64,000 nucleotides of DNA from Paradesulfitobacterium ferrireducens (GCF_017310645.1 NZ_JAFLRH010000007.1:61993-125992), one strand, 5' to 3'; counted from the stretch's first letter, positions 7,899 to 19,157 are shown. The notes: generated from the letters alone by a model not told the origin. Numbers and translations are program-made.

Positions 7899-10800
7899 TA
7901 AACTTCACCTCATGCTCACATCCGTCGTCCAGCAAGGTTAGAAACATATCCTCAATTTCCTTGCCGTCCACAATCAGCCGACTGACACCGATCATTTTTC
8001 CGTTCGGATTCTCCACCTGAATATGATAGAGCGCCGTGTGGTAACGGTAGGTGAGTCGATATCCCGGCCAGTGCTTGGGCAGACAGGGTTTGAGCGTAAG
8101 CTTATCTCCCGTCAGCATAAAGCCCAGAATTCCCTCCAGAGCCGCCGTGTACATCCAGCCTGCGGCCCCCGTATACCAGCTCCAGCCGCCTCGCCCCACA
8201 TGAGGATGGATGGCATATACATCTGCGGCCATAACATAGGGTTCCGTCTTATAACGACTGGCCTCACTTTCCGTGCGGGCATGGTTAATCGGGTTAAGCA
8301 TCCGGAACAGGTTATACGCCTTCTCCCCTTCCCCCATGGCTGTAAATGCCAGAATGGCCCAGATGGCGCCATGCGTATACTGGCCGCCGTTTTCGCGCAC
8401 TCCGGGAACATATCCTTTAATATAGCCGGGATCAGGCTTGGAACGGTCAAACGGCGGGGTAAGAAGCAACAGAATTCCATCCTCTTGTTTGAGAAGGTAA
8501 TGCTCCAAGGCCAGCATGGCATCGCTTATGCGGCTTGGCTTAGCCAGCCCGGAGAGTGCCGCCCAGGACTGGGCGATAGCATCAATCTGGCACTCTTCAT
8601 TCGTGCGAGACCCCATGGGAGTCCCGTCATCGAAATACGCTCTTCGGTACCAGCCCCCGTCCCACCCATGATGCTCAATACTCTCAAGCAGGAACCGGGC
8701 GGTATCGCGGTAACGCTCTGTCCGCTCTAGATCCTTTCGTCTTTCACACACAGATGCAAAACGGGTAAGTATAATTACCAAGAACCAAGCCAGCCAGACG
8801 CTTTCTCCTTTTCCCTCGCGGCCGACTGCGCTAAATCCGTCATTCCAGTCCCCGGTTCCAATTAAGGGCAGCCCATGCTCACCCCAGCGCAGGCTGTGCT
8901 CGATCGCCCGCACACAGTGCTCATAAACGCTACCGGACTCCCCTGATACTTTGGGAATGGCATAGCGTTCATCTTCCTCTTCTCCTAACAACTCTTGCTC
9001 TAAAAACGGCACGTCTTCATCCAGGATCGCATAATCCCCGGTATGTTCCAAATAATCCGAAGTCACATACGGAAGCCAAAGCAAGTCATCGGAAAACTTA
9101 GTCCGTATCCCTTTGCCTTTTTCCGGATGCCACCAGTGCTGAACATCCCCCTCCAGGAACTGGCGCCCGGCATGGCGTATAATCTGAGCCCTAGTTAAAT
9201 CCGGACGGGTTAGAACAAGAGCCATCACATCCTGTAGCTGGTCCCTAAAGCCAAAAGCTCCGCCAGCCTGATAGAAAGCAGAACGGGCCCACAAGCGGCA
9301 GACTACGGTCTGATACAAGAGCCAGCGGTTTAGAAGAATATTCATGGCCGGATCCGGAGTTTCCACTTGGACCGTATTTAAAAGGCCGTCCCAAAATTCA
9401 CGGACCTCCCGATAGGCAGAATCTGCCTTTTCGGCCTCTTGATAGGTGTGTAACAACTCCCGGCCCCGCTCAAGATTTTCACTTTCCCCCAGAAGGAAAT
9501 ATACTGTTTTTTCTGTTCCCGGCTCAAGCGTCACTTCAAGCTGGAGCGCGGCACACGGGTCATACCCTGCTCCGGTGCCAAAGCCCAGTTCAAGCTGATG
9601 CAATGCCTGAGGGTCAGACAAACTGCGGTTGCGTCCGATAAACTCCGTTCGGTCTCCCGTGTATGACCGCACGCGGCTCCCGGCCGCTCCTAAAAAGGCA
9701 CTCCTTCCGGCAAATTCCTCCTGATAACTGTTACGGGCAAAAAGGGCTTGGGTTTGGTCATCAAATTCCGTCACGATATAAGGGGCGGTAAATTCACGGG
9801 CTACGCCCAAAACCCATTCCGTATAGTAAAATACGGAAATGGCCCGCTTCCTTGGGCTGTCATTGGTAAGCTTAAGCCGGATAATTTTGAGCGGGGCATC
9901 CATCGGAACAAACAACAATAGTTCCTGCTGTAGCCCATGACTGAAATGCTCAAAGACAGTATATCCTTGGCCGTGCCGGACCCTATAGCTTTCGCGCCCG
10001 CGAACCGGACCGGGCGTGGGGGACCAGAAGGCGCCGGTTTCTTCATCCCGGAGATATATAGCTTCCCCATGAGGGTCAAGAATAGGATCATTGGACCAGG
10101 GAGTGAGCTTGTTTTCCCGGCTGTTTTGTGACCAAGTATAACCGGAACCGGACTCTGAAACCTGAAATCCAAAGTGCGGATTGGCAATCACATTGAGCCA
10201 GGGCGAAGGAGTATATTTACCTTCCGCCAGTTCGATCACATATTCCCGGCCGTCAGAACTAAATCCACCATACCCGTTGGCCATGATTAAATCTTGCATT
10301 CTCCCGGTATTCCCATGATTAGCCGGCTCTGACGCATACTCGGCCGTTTTTTTGACCCAAGACGGTGCAGTCTTGCTGAGACTTTGACCCCTTTTGTCCT
10401 CCCGTACGAAGGGAATTTTTCCTTTACGCCGAAGTTGTAGTGCTGCCGAACCTTCCCGTCCGGAGAAAGTCAGAGCGGCGACACTATGTAATAGGGTAAT
10501 ATCTTCCGGGGAAAGATTGTCTTTCTTCAGCAGAAAGACTCCACCGGCACTGTTCATCTGGGCATGCCCGGATAAAATAAGATCCCGCAAAGAGTCATTG
10601 AGTGCTTCCACATAGCCGCTAGGATCTTCGTTTAGGAAAACCAAATCGGCTTTTAGCCCTTTCAGGCGCCAGTATTCGTGGATGGTTAAAAGCTGGCGGG
10701 CCAAAGCTAAATGATCACTTTCCTGAATGACGGCCAGAACAACCGGCAAGTCTCCCGAGATGGCATATGGCCAAAGGGAAGACTGTCCCTTACGATTGCG

Positions 10801-13800
10801 GGTCAGATACTCTGACGCTTCCCGCCGTTCCGGGCTCAAATAGAGAAGTTGGCCTCCGACAATTAAGGCAAGATTAGCCATAGCCGGGCTTAAATTTAAA
10901 TGCCTTAGCTCCATCTGGGTGTGAGTCCAGGTTAATTCGAAGGCGCGGTTGACCGCAGCCGGATCCCTGTATTTCTCTGCCAAACTGATCACTTGCGCCC
11001 GTGACTCAGCCACTCCAACTGCAAAAGAGACTTTCACGGTCTGCCCCGGCTTGACCCGCACCCGTTGTCTTAGACTCATGATCGGATCCAGTACTGCACC
11101 GGTCGTATTGGTTAAGGGATGATTCGGTTCCAAGGCCAGGGGAGCTTTTAAGTTCCGACCCCGTCCCACAAAACGGGCCCGGTCGGTTTCATATTGGAGA
11201 GCCCCAATGCTCTCTCCCTCAACCGCAACTGAATGCATTAACCAAGGCCGGGACTGGTCATCACGGCGCGGGCGGCGCGAAGCCAGTAAGGCTTGATGAT
11301 AAAACTCCGTTTCAATAAACAAATTGCCGAAAACCGGATGAGCAATATCCTCATTCATCCCTGCAAGTACCACTTCAAAGTAGCTCGTAATCTCCAAAAT
11401 CCGGTCATGGCCGCTGTGATTGGTCAGACACAAACGCCTGATTTCTACTTGATCCTCAGGAGAAACCACAATCTCGGTCTTGGTTGTGATATTTCCGTCT
11501 TTGCGGCAAAACTCAGCCCGGTCCGGAGCGAAATTCACCTGATAATCTTGCCCTTCCTCTCCCAGCGGTTGCATCGTGGCTGACCAGACGACACCGGAAT
11601 TCAGATTTTGAATATAAAAATACAGGCCCCAGTGATCCCGAGTCACATCCGAACGCCAGCGCGAGAGCGCAAGCTCCTGCCAGCGGCTGTACCCGGAACC
11701 GGCGTTGGTCAGCATCACCGAATACTCCCCATTGGAAAGAAAATGCGTGACCGGAATTTTGCTTTCACTTCCGCTGAGCGTGATCTGATTTTTACCTTTG
11801 AACGATTCAGGCGGTTTTTTCGCTACATAAATACTCTGTTCCTCTGGGAATGCGAAAATATTCTTGGCCGGAAGACGTTCTTGCAGAATCAGTTCAGTCG
11901 CTTGAACCATCGCTTCCGCATGAAAACGACGTTGCACACTGTTTCCGGTTAAAACATTGGTTAAGGCCAATAAGCTCATTCCCTGATGATGCGCCATGTA
12001 GCTTTGAACCACCCGGTACTCGCGCCCGGCCGGAACCCTTTCATCGGTATAATCAACGGCTTCATATAAACCATAGCGCCCGCCGAACCCGAGTTCTTCC
12101 ATGCGTTTGAGGTTACCCAGTGCCTTTACCGGGGAAACCATCAAGGCCAAAAAGCTGGCGTAGGGTGCAATGACCAAGTCTTCTTTAAGGCCTCTCTTTA
12201 GTCCCAGCCCCGGTACTCCGAACGCCTTGTACTGATAATTCAAGTGGGCATCAAAGGCATAAAAACCCGACTCGGAAATTCCCCAAGGAACTTTTCTTTC
12301 TTCGCCATACCGTTCTTGCACCTTGACCACGGACGCATACGTTTCATCAAGCAGCGTTCCCTCATAATTGCGCATCACTAAAAGGGGCATCAAAAATTCG
12401 AACATCGTCCCGCTCCAGGAGACCAGGGTTCTATGGCCATGGACCCGCGTCATCGAACGTCCTAAGCGAAACCAATGGCTTTGCGGGATATCTCCCCGCG
12501 CAATGGCGATAAAGCTGGCCTGACGCGCTTCCGATGCCAGCAGATCATAGTAGGATTTATCTAAAGTCCCATCCGCAAGCCGGTAGCCGATTGAAAATAG
12601 CTGGCGTTCCTGATCATAAAGCGGAGTAAAGTCCGTATCCCGGGTCAAAGTGTTTAAACGGTGCTGAAGAGAGCGGATCGCAGCCAGCAGACCTTCCACA
12701 AGCGCAAGTCCCTCTTTTGCTTCTTGGCTTCCAGACTCCGAGAGCGACCTGTATTTAGGCTCAAGTTCCAACAAGCTGATGCTTGCGTTTAATTCCGAAG
12801 GCAGCTCCTGGGGATTAGTGCTTAGCCAAGGATAAAGCCCCTCTAATTCCAAGCGGAAAGCCTGAATCATCCGTTCCAGCCGCTCAACCCAATAGACCCC
12901 TTCCGGTCCTAGTCCCGCCTCTGCTTCTGCTAAAATCCCCAAAGGCCATTTTAGCAAAAGTTCATACCACGACCTTGGAGTAAGATGAATTTCCTGAGCT
13001 ATCTGCCTCAGGCCCTCAGTAAAGGGATGAAGCTTCGACTTCAATACTTCATGGATTTTTAAGCTCTCCTTCACGAGTTGGTAACAGTCCTGTAATCCCT
13101 GCACCAAATCCGAACTGATTACAGGAGTACTTAAAGTTTCTTCGAGCCCATTTTTTAGGGTCAAGAAATAAACCACCAGATTGCCGCTGTCTACGGTTGA
13201 CACATACTGCGGCGGCAAGGGCGATAATTTCCGGGTATCATACCAATTATAAAAATGTCCCCGCCACCGATCCAATTTTTCCAACACACTTAAAGTATGG
13301 TCTACCCGTTGATACAGTTCATTTAACGAGATATAACCCAATTCCCTGGCCGCGAGGTTAGCGAGCAGAGCCAAACCCATATTGGTGGGTGAAGTCCTGT
13401 GTGCGACCCCATTGGGAGGATTGATTTGAACATTATCGGGAGGGAGCCAGTTTTCCTCCCGGTTGATATAATCTTGAAAGAAAACCCAAATTTTTAGCGC
13501 GTACCGGCGCAGGCTCTGTTGGTCTTTAGGTGTAAGGGTTTCTTGTTTGGTTAAATTAGGCAAACTGATGCGGTATGCTATCCAAGGGGAACTAAGCCAT
13601 AACAGGGCAAGCGGCGTAAACTGCCATGCCGGACTTGTTTTCAGGCTAAGGGCAAGGATAAAATAAAGGATTACTCCCGCCAGGGACGGTCCCATTAAAC
13701 GCCACGAAGTCCTTAATTTTAAATCAAGGCGGCGTTCCGCAGCTGCCGCTGTTTCCCATTCCAGCATTTTGCGGTGGGTAAGATGTTGGCGGATTAAGCT

Positions 13801-16443
13801 TCTAATCGCTGCATCCAATTCAATGTAGGCCGTATATGGCAAAAACAAAAAGTTAAGCCCTGCTTGAATCACCATTTCCTCTAACTCGTTCTTAAATTCC
13901 TGCCTTCTTAGCTGAAAACCGGCAACTAGCGTAAGGAGGTGAAGCAGAACCGGCCACAAGAGGTTTAAGCCGACGAATCCTACCCAAAGCCACGGATTCC
14001 CGGGTAGTACGGTAAAAGCCAAAAAAATCAAAACTAACTGGGCCGGTGCCTCCAGACTGCGGCGTAAATTATCGAAGATTTTCCAACGTGCAATCACCTT
14101 AAGCGGCTGAAAAATCCAGGGGGATATCTGCCAATCCCCTCTGACCCAACGATGCAGCCGGCGCATATAAGCATGAACTTTAGACGGAAATCCGTCTACC
14201 AGCTCAATATCAGTCACTAAAGCCGTCCTGGCATAAATCCCTTCAATCAAATCATGACTGAGTATGGTATTCTCAGGAAAGACCTCGGCTGTGACCTGGT
14301 GAAAGACTGCTGCATCATATATCCCTTTGCCGGTGAAGCTTCCTTCTCCGAAGAGATCTTGATACACATCAGACACGGCGGTTGTATAAGGGTCCACCCC
14401 TCCTTTGCCGGCAAAGACACGGGCAAAAAAAGATGCCCCTGTGCTCGGAATCGAGACTCCGATGCGCGGCTGCATGAGGGCATACCCCTCAACCACCCTT
14501 CGTTTGTCCGGGCTCAAGACCGGTTTATGCAGAGGATGAGCCATCGTTCCGATCAGTCTATGCGCACTTCCGCGCGGAAGTTGAGTATCACTGTCAAGGG
14601 TAATGACATAACGGATCTTGGAAAGAACGTTTAACTCCCCGATTCGCACGGAATAACTAGTAGCTTCATCTTTCTGCAGAAGTTTATTGAATTCAATTAG
14701 CTTCCCTCTTTTTCTCTCCCAGCCCATCCATACCCCTTCAGCCGAATTCCAAAGCCTTTCACGGTGAAGGAGGAAAAAGCGGTCTGGGCCATATTTAGCA
14801 TTTAACGCTTTAATTCCCTCGATCGCTGATTGTAATATTTCCTGATCATCGGGCATCTCCTTTGCCGGAGCATCCGTAAAATCTCCGAGAAGTGCAAAGT
14901 GCAAGTGGGGATCCTGGTTGGCGAGAAAGTTTACGTGCAGTTGATCTAATAGTTCTTGCACCCGTTCAGTACTAGGTAAGAGCGTCGGAACCACAACTAT
15001 CGTTCGCAGTTCGGGGCCGATCCCTTGACTAAGGTCTAATTTCGGCAAAAAGGCAGGAGTCAAAAGTTGTGCTACCAGCCAATTGACGGATGTAACAGCA
15101 ATCGAACTGAGTGGAATAAGCAAGGCCAGTCCGGTAACAAGCACAGCATCCGCCGTACTTCGAGTAAAAACATAACTCAGGAATGGATAACCCAGAAGAA
15201 GCATGAACAGGATCATTCCACCGAAATAGGTTATTTCGGGATGGGTACGCACCCAACGTCTTAGCACACACCAAAACCGGTGTATACTTCCCCACTCTTG
15301 CTCTAAATGAGCCTCTAAGCCTAAACGGTCCGCGCCGATCAAACTATAGCCGATATGGGTTGCCGCTTCACGCTCGCCTTTATTCAGCGCACTTTGGGCC
15401 CTCTCGATGATTTCCCGTGCAATCTTAAGTTCCGAAATTTTGAAACGGCGGGCCAGTTTTTCAATTTCATGCCGGTATACATCCCTGGAAGCAAAATCCA
15501 TTTTACTATAAACCCCGCTTGGATCTTGTTCCAAGACTTTTTGCACAGGGCTCACTTCTTCAAAAAAACGAGGCCAGTTTTCTTCCGCTAAAACACGCAG
15601 CGAAGTGATGGAATATCCCATTGACACTTGGCACATGGCCTGACGTTGGCGCTCGCTCCGGGCCAATTCATCCATGGAAACATCCTGTTTGCCAATGGTT
15701 TTATCCAACCAGCGCCATAAGGGCAGTCCGTCCACTCCCCACTCCCGCATACGCTCGACCAATCTTTCCGCAAATGCAGGTGAGATTTCCAGTAATGGTT
15801 CGGATTTAGCTAAAGCTTCCTCCCACTCTTCAGGATTTCGTTCTATATTAAAAAAAGGATTCAGCCACTGATCGGCTGCTTCCCGCTCCTTTTGCGTATA
15901 TAATATTTGTTCCGCCAGTCTCCGGATGTTTTCGATTAAAACAATACGCAACATGATTGGTAGAGCCCATAACTCCCCGCTCGACAAGGGAATTTCAGAC
16001 TGATAACTGTTGATAAAATCCTTAAGAACCTCCCGCTGCAATTGGCTGTCCGTATGTTCCACCAATTCAACCATTAAGGAATATACCCTTGGCAGGCCTT
16101 CGTAAACCCCCGCGGCAATTGAAGTCAGTTCTTTCTCGTAGCTGCGGGGCAGGTTTCGCATAATTTCAAGTCTTAAGTCTTTGATAAGATAGTAATTATC
16201 CAGAAACCACTCGGCAGCCGGCACCATTTCGTGTCTTTGCTCTACATACTGAGTTATTTCAGCATGGGCGTTTTTAAGAAAGCGCATATTCTCCTGCACG
16301 CGCGGGATCAAAGATTTTCTAACCTTCCCTTTACCGGAATGGACATGAAGACGGGCGATCTCTAAAGCATGCTGCACCAGGTCATCACGGTTGAGGATAA
16401 TATCACGCAATGGTCTGTCATAAAATGTCCAACTCAAACTCAT
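7891..16443 (-). CDS. Cyclic beta-1,2-glucan synthase (NdvB/ChvB-like, GT84-GH94)
   Basis: A 2850-residue membrane enzyme, close in length to proteobacterial Cgs/NdvB (about 2830-2870). Order of parts: N-terminal helical region (1-400); transmembrane pair near 410-470; processive glycosyltransferase domain with VITLDSDTQLPRG near 618 and RRLHRWVRGDW further on; more membrane segments (about 800-970); a glucoamylase-like domain with WGISESGFYAF near 1390; two carbohydrate-binding GH94 N-domains; and a GH94 phosphorylase domain with the catalytic GTGDWNDG near 2530. Such enzymes initiate, elongate, cyclise and trim periplasmic beta-1,2-glucans. ATG at 16443 follows GGAGAG. No glucan exporter (NdvA) gene is adjacent. 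Confidence 0.92.
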   Translation of the reverse strand: MSLSWTFYDRPLRDIILNRDDLVQHALEIARLHVHSGKGKVRKSLIPRVQENMRFLKNAHAEITQYVEQRHEMVPAAEWFLDNYYLIKDLRLEIMRNLPRSYEKELTSIAAGVYEGLPRVYSLMVELVEHTDSQLQREVLKDFINSYQSEIPLSSGELWALPIMLRIVLIENIRRLAEQILYTQKEREAADQWLNPFFNIERNPEEWEEALAKSEPLLEISPAFAERLVERMREWGVDGLPLWRWLDKTIGKQDVSMDELARSERQRQAMCQVSMGYSITSLRVLAEENWPRFFEEVSPVQKVLEQDPSGVYSKMDFASRDVYRHEIEKLARRFKISELKIAREIIERAQSALNKGEREAATHIGYSLIGADRLGLEAHLEQEWGSIHRFWCVLRRWVRTHPEITYFGGMILFMLLLGYPFLSYVFTRSTADAVLVTGLALLIPLSSIAVTSVNWLVAQLLTPAFLPKLDLSQGIGPELRTIVVVPTLLPSTERVQELLDQLHVNFLANQDPHLHFALLGDFTDAPAKEMPDDQEILQSAIEGIKALNAKYGPDRFFLLHRERLWNSAEGVWMGWERKRGKLIEFNKLLQKDEATSYSVRIGELNVLSKIRYVITLDSDTQLPRGSAHRLIGTMAHPLHKPVLSPDKRRVVEGYALMQPRIGVSIPSTGASFFARVFAGKGGVDPYTTAVSDVYQDLFGEGSFTGKGIYDAAVFHQVTAEVFPENTILSHDLIEGIYARTALVTDIELVDGFPSKVHAYMRRLHRWVRGDWQISPWIFQPLKVIARWKIFDNLRRSLEAPAQLVLIFLAFTVLPGNPWLWVGFVGLNLLWPVLLHLLTLVAGFQLRRQEFKNELEEMVIQAGLNFLFLPYTAYIELDAAIRSLIRQHLTHRKMLEWETAAAAERRLDLKLRTSWRLMGPSLAGVILYFILALSLKTSPAWQFTPLALLWLSSPWIAYRISLPNLTKQETLTPKDQQSLRRYALKIWVFFQDYINREENWLPPDNVQINPPNGVAHRTSPTNMGLALLANLAARELGYISLNELYQRVDHTLSVLEKLDRWRGHFYNWYDTRKLSPLPPQYVSTVDSGNLVVYFLTLKNGLEETLSTPVISSDLVQGLQDCYQLVKESLKIHEVLKSKLHPFTEGLRQIAQEIHLTPRSWYELLLKWPLGILAEAEAGLGPEGVYWVERLERMIQAFRLELEGLYPWLSTNPQELPSELNASISLLELEPKYRSLSESGSQEAKEGLALVEGLLAAIRSLQHRLNTLTRDTDFTPLYDQERQLFSIGYRLADGTLDKSYYDLLASEARQASFIAIARGDIPQSHWFRLGRSMTRVHGHRTLVSWSGTMFEFLMPLLVMRNYEGTLLDETYASVVKVQERYGEERKVPWGISESGFYAFDAHLNYQYKAFGVPGLGLKRGLKEDLVIAPYASFLALMVSPVKALGNLKRMEELGFGGRYGLYEAVDYTDERVPAGREYRVVQSYMAHHQGMSLLALTNVLTGNSVQRRFHAEAMVQATELILQERLPAKNIFAFPEEQSIYVAKKPPESFKGKNQITLSGSESKIPVTHFLSNGEYSVMLTNAGSGYSRWQELALSRWRSDVTRDHWGLYFYIQNLNSGVVWSATMQPLGEEGQDYQVNFAPDRAEFCRKDGNITTKTEIVVSPEDQVEIRRLCLTNHSGHDRILEITSYFEVVLAGMNEDIAHPVFGNLFIETEFYHQALLASRRPRRDDQSRPWLMHSVAVEGESIGALQYETDRARFVGRGRNLKAPLALEPNHPLTNTTGAVLDPIMSLRQRVRVKPGQTVKVSFAVGVAESRAQVISLAEKYRDPAAVNRAFELTWTHTQMELRHLNLSPAMANLALIVGGQLLYLSPERREASEYLTRNRKGQSSLWPYAISGDLPVVLAVIQESDHLALARQLLTIHEYWRLKGLKADLVFLNEDPSGYVEALNDSLRDLILSGHAQMNSAGGVFLLKKDNLSPEDITLLHSVAALTFSGREGSAALQLRRKGKIPFVREDKRGQSLSKTAPSWVKKTAEYASEPANHGNTGRMQDLIMANGYGGFSSDGREYVIELAEGKYTPSPWLNVIANPHFGFQVSESGSGYTWSQNSRENKLTPWSNDPILDPHGEAIYLRDEETGAFWSPTPGPVRGRESYRVRHGQGYTVFEHFSHGLQQELLLFVPMDAPLKIIRLKLTNDSPRKRAISVFYYTEWVLGVAREFTAPYIVTEFDDQTQALFARNSYQEEFAGRSAFLGAAGSRVRSYTGDRTEFIGRNRSLSDPQALHQLELGFGTGAGYDPCAALQLEVTLEPGTEKTVYFLLGESENLERGRELLHTYQEAEKADSAYREVREFWDGLLNTVQVETPDPAMNILLNRWLLYQTVVCRLWARSAFYQAGGAFGFRDQLQDVMALVLTRPDLTRAQIIRHAGRQFLEGDVQHWWHPEKGKGIRTKFSDDLLWLPYVTSDYLEHTGDYAILDEDVPFLEQELLGEEEDERYAIPKVSGESGSVYEHCVRAIEHSLRWGEHGLPLIGTGDWNDGFSAVGREGKGESVWLAWFLVIILTRFASVCERRKDLERTERYRDTARFLLESIEHHGWDGGWYRRAYFDDGTPMGSRTNEECQIDAIAQSWAALSGLAKPSRISDAMLALEHYLLKQEDGILLLLTPPFDRSKPDPGYIKGYVPGVRENGGQYTHGAIWAILAFTAMGEGEKAYNLFRMLNPINHARTESEASRYKTEPYVMAADVYAIHPHVGRGGWSWYTGAAGWMYTAALEGILGFMLTGDKLTLKPCLPKHWPGYRLTYRYHTALYHIQVENPNGKMIGVSRLIVDGKEIEDMFLTLLDDGCEHEVKFIM

Positions 16444-16563
16444 AGGATCTCTCCAATTTAAGATTAGGATTAATTACCAGTATGAATTATAACCATTTCT
16501 CCCTACTTCATGCGTTTCTCAGTACTTTCTGATTGGTATATAAAGAAAACTTGGCTTGCGCCC

Positions 16564-16640
16564 GATACTGCCGGTGGCAGTATCGCACTTGTTAGCCTTT
16601 CAGGCGCAGGCGGAAGCCCGTTAGTCCGTGGAGGACTAAC
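16564..16640. repeat. Intergenic hairpin-rich element
   Basis: Within the 307-base gap between two minus-strand genes, there are two perfect hairpins: GATACTGCC/GGCAGTATC (16564-16584) and GTTAGTCC/GGACTAAC (16620-16640). Between them lies AGGCGGAAGCC, a core also found at 36.37 kb. GCACTTGTT recurs after each hairpin. This looks like a dispersed non-coding repeat rather than a gene. Confidence 0.6.
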
Positions 16641-16698
16641 GCACTTGTTTAGTTGCACTTATGCACCTTCGAAGTTATACTTTTCTATCCTGATATGC

Positions 16699-16721
16699 AA
16701 AAAAAGCTGCTATTGCAGCTT
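16699..16721 (-). terminator. Terminator of ftsK
   Basis: Minus-strand AAGCTGC-loop-GCAGCTT stem followed by an unbroken T-run (A-run 16699-16705 on the plus strand), 30 bases after the ftsK stop. Confidence 0.9.
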
Positions 16722-16750
16722 CTCTAACTAAGACAATTATGTTTGAGCGA

Positions 16751-18997
16751 TTACCCGAACCTTTCTTCAAATTCCTCAATACTTATTAAGATCTGCCGCG
16801 GTTTACTCCCCTCATATCCTCCCACAATCCCATGTTCCTCAAGCATATCCATTAAACGCGCGGCGCGTGCATATCCGATTTTTAGCCTGCGCTGCAAGTA
16901 AGAGACAGAGGCCATCCCACTCGTAATTATAAGACGGGCGGCATCCCCGAATAAATCATCCTCTCCCGTATCGCTCATACCGGCTGCTCCCTGGCCGTTG
17001 AAATCTACTTCGAGGTATTCCGGCCGGCCTTGACTTTGCCAGAACTTAATCATTCTATGTACTTCCTCGTCTTTAACTAAGCATCCTTGAACCCGCAGAG
17101 GCTTATTCAACCCCTGAGGGGAAAACAGCATATCTCCCCGGCCCATGAGTTTTTCTGCTCCGGAACAGTCAAGAATTGTCCGCGAATCAATTTGGGAACT
17201 GACAGCAAAAGCGATCCGGCTGGGAATATTCGCCTTAATCAGGCCTGTAATCACATCAACGGACGGACGCTGGGTTGCAAGAACAAGGTGAATGCCCGCC
17301 GCCCGCGCCATTTGGGCCAAGCGGCAAATGGTTTCTTCTACTTCACCGGCCACCAGCATGAGATCTGCCAGTTCATCGATAATTACAACGATGAACGGCA
17401 AGGCCGGAGCTTCCCGCCCGCCCTCATGCACCTGGTTATAGCGTTCAATATCCCGTACTCCCGCCTGGGCAAAGAGTTCATAGCGGGTCTCCATTTCTTT
17501 TACAAGCCATTTCAAAGCTGCAGCCGCCCGCTTCGGATCCGTGATCACCGGAGCCACCAGATGCGGTATTCCATTATACAGGCTTAGCTCCACCATCTTA
17601 GGGTCAATCAGGAGAAACTTTACTTGCGCCGGTGTAGCATTATAGAGTACAGAATTAATAATCGAACTGATACACACGCTCTTGCCGGCCCCGGTCGCTC
17701 CAGCAACCAATAAATGAGGCATTTTCCTCAAATCTCCGACCACCGGCTGTCCGCCAATATCTTTACCCAGTGCAACTTTAAGCACGGAAGAATGGTTTTG
17801 GAAGAAATCCGTTTCAATGACTTCTTTAAACCCTACCATTTGGGGTTCCTTATTGGGAACTTCGATCCCGATCGCTGATTTTCCGGGTATAGGGGCTTCA
17901 ATCCGTACATCTTTTGCAGCCAAAGCGAGAGCGATGTCATCAGCCAAGTTAACAATCCTGCTGATTTTAACTCCGGGAGCAGGCGCTAATTCATAACGGG
18001 TAATCACCGGGCCCTTATTTACTCTAATGACCTTAGCTTTAATTCCAAACTCTTGAAGCAAGTTCTCTAACTGCTGAGGGCTATTGTCCGGAATTCTCTC
18101 CACCAGCACCGGTGGCACTGATTCCAGCAATTCCGGTCCCGGCAGCCGCCAGTGCGGGTTCTTGGGAGGCACCAGTTCGGCGAAATTAGCATTAGCAATA
18201 TCCGGGCTTAAATTTAAGGCTTGAGCAGCGGCTGGCTCTTTAACAATCATTTTTTCTTCGCTATTAAGACTTTCTTTAATTTTAACGTTTTCTTGGATAT
18301 TAATCTTTTGGTTATTTATATCAGTTTTTTCTTTAATATTACTTTCTTCTTTAATACTAATTTCTTCTTTAAGATTAAGTTTTTCCTTGATATTTTCCCC
18401 AATAGTTTCCCCAATAGTTTCCTCTAAGGCACTGTTTTTTAGGCCCTCTCCTAAAACTTCCAGATCAACCGTTGCAAAATATTCTTTCATCCCTTGCAAT
18501 GCCGTAAGTTTCGGAGAGAGTCTTGGAATAGATTTTTTACCTTCTCCAAAGTAAGAAGGAAAATCACGTCCAAGTTCTGGGATGCTTTCCTGCCCTGTTC
18601 TCTCTGAATCCATCTCAGTCCAGTCCGGAGAAGAAAAGTATTTATTAAACCCTTTTAAAGTAACCAGTTTACCTCCGGGTATAGGAATTTTCTTTTTCTC
18701 AACAGCCGCAGCCCGTTTAGGTGTCTTTCTCACAGACTCCCGCTTTGGCTTAGCCCTGTCTTTCTTTCCGGCCTTAGACTCCATACTTCCAGATGAGGGC
18801 CAGAAAAAAAAGGATAAAACCAAAGCAATAAAGGGACCGGCCCAGTCAAAATTACCCATCAATAGTTCAAAAAAATTAAAAATACCGCTTCCTAATTTAG
18901 TAATCTGGAAAGCGCCCAGCAACCCAAAAACCCCTATAAAAGCTAAAGCGATACTTATTAATCTCGACCAAAATAACCGTCGCTCATTTTTAGCCAT
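16751..18997 (-). CDS. ftsK: DNA translocase FtsK/SpoIIIE
   Basis: A 748-residue DNA pump that moves chromosomal DNA through the closing septum in division or sporulation. The membrane part is short, about two segments in residues 10-55 rather than the usual four. A low-complexity linker rich in Lys/Glu/Ile/Asn (about 190-250) precedes the motor: Walker A GATGAGKS, Walker [14 protein letters not shown], and the RQR-like FtsK region with [19 protein letters not shown], which is the gamma domain that reads polar DNA motifs. ATG at 18997 has GGAGGTGGGAG in front; an in-frame ATG at 19012 is also possible but too close to its own AAGGAG. Whether this is the division or sporulation paralogue is not readable here. 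Confidence 0.92.
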   Translation of the reverse strand: MAKNERRLFWSRLISIALAFIGVFGLLGAFQITKLGSGIFNFFELLMGNFDWAGPFIALVLSFFFWPSSGSMESKAGKKDRAKPKRESVRKTPKRAAAVEKKKIPIPGGKLVTLKGFNKYFSSPDWTEMDSERTGQESIPELGRDFPSYFGEGKKSIPRLSPKLTALQGMKEYFATVDLEVLGEGLKNSALEETIGETIGENIKEKLNLKEEISIKEESNIKEKTDINNQKINIQENVKIKESLNSEEKMIVKEPAAAQALNLSPDIANANFAELVPPKNPHWRLPGPELLESVPPVLVERIPDNSPQQLENLLQEFGIKAKVIRVNKGPVITRYELAPAPGVKISRIVNLADDIALALAAKDVRIEAPIPGKSAIGIEVPNKEPQMVGFKEVIETDFFQNHSSVLKVALGKDIGGQPVVGDLRKMPHLLVAGATGAGKSVCISSIINSVLYNATPAQVKFLLIDPKMVELSLYNGIPHLVAPVITDPKRAAAALKWLVKEMETRYELFAQAGVRDIERYNQVHEGGREAPALPFIVVIIDELADLMLVAGEVEETICRLAQMARAAGIHLVLATQRPSVDVITGLIKANIPSRIAFAVSSQIDSRTILDCSGAEKLMGRGDMLFSPQGLNKPLRVQGCLVKDEEVHRMIKFWQSQGRPEYLEVDFNGQGAAGMSDTGEDDLFGDAARLIITSGMASVSYLQRRLKIGYARAARLMDMLEEHGIVGGYEGSKPRQILISIEEFEERFG
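18230..18430. repeat. AT-rich degenerate repeats encoding the FtsK linker
   Basis: Degenerate units around TTCTTTAAT-type 9-15-mers, reading as repeated NIKE/ISIKE and an exact ETIGETIG doublet in the protein. Base composition is far more AT-rich than the flanking motor and membrane parts of the same gene. Confidence 0.7.
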
Positions 18998-19082
18998 AGC
19001 TCCCACCTCCATATCTCCTTATCAATTATCGGTGATGGCCGAAGGCTTGTAAAGTTTAATTTTCAAGTGCCGGTAAATGAAT

Positions 19083-19123
19083 AAAAACAGCCGTATTCCT
19101 GACTCAATGAATAACAGCTGTTT
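19083..19123 (-). terminator. Terminator of the YdjM-like gene
   Basis: On the minus strand AAACAGC/GCTGTTT plus an inner TATTC/GAATA stem, ending in TTTTTAT. It lies 35 bases after the stop of the 19158 gene. Confidence 0.7.
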
Positions 19124-19157
19124 GGCAGGTTGAGTAAACTGATTTGTTGTCCGGCAG

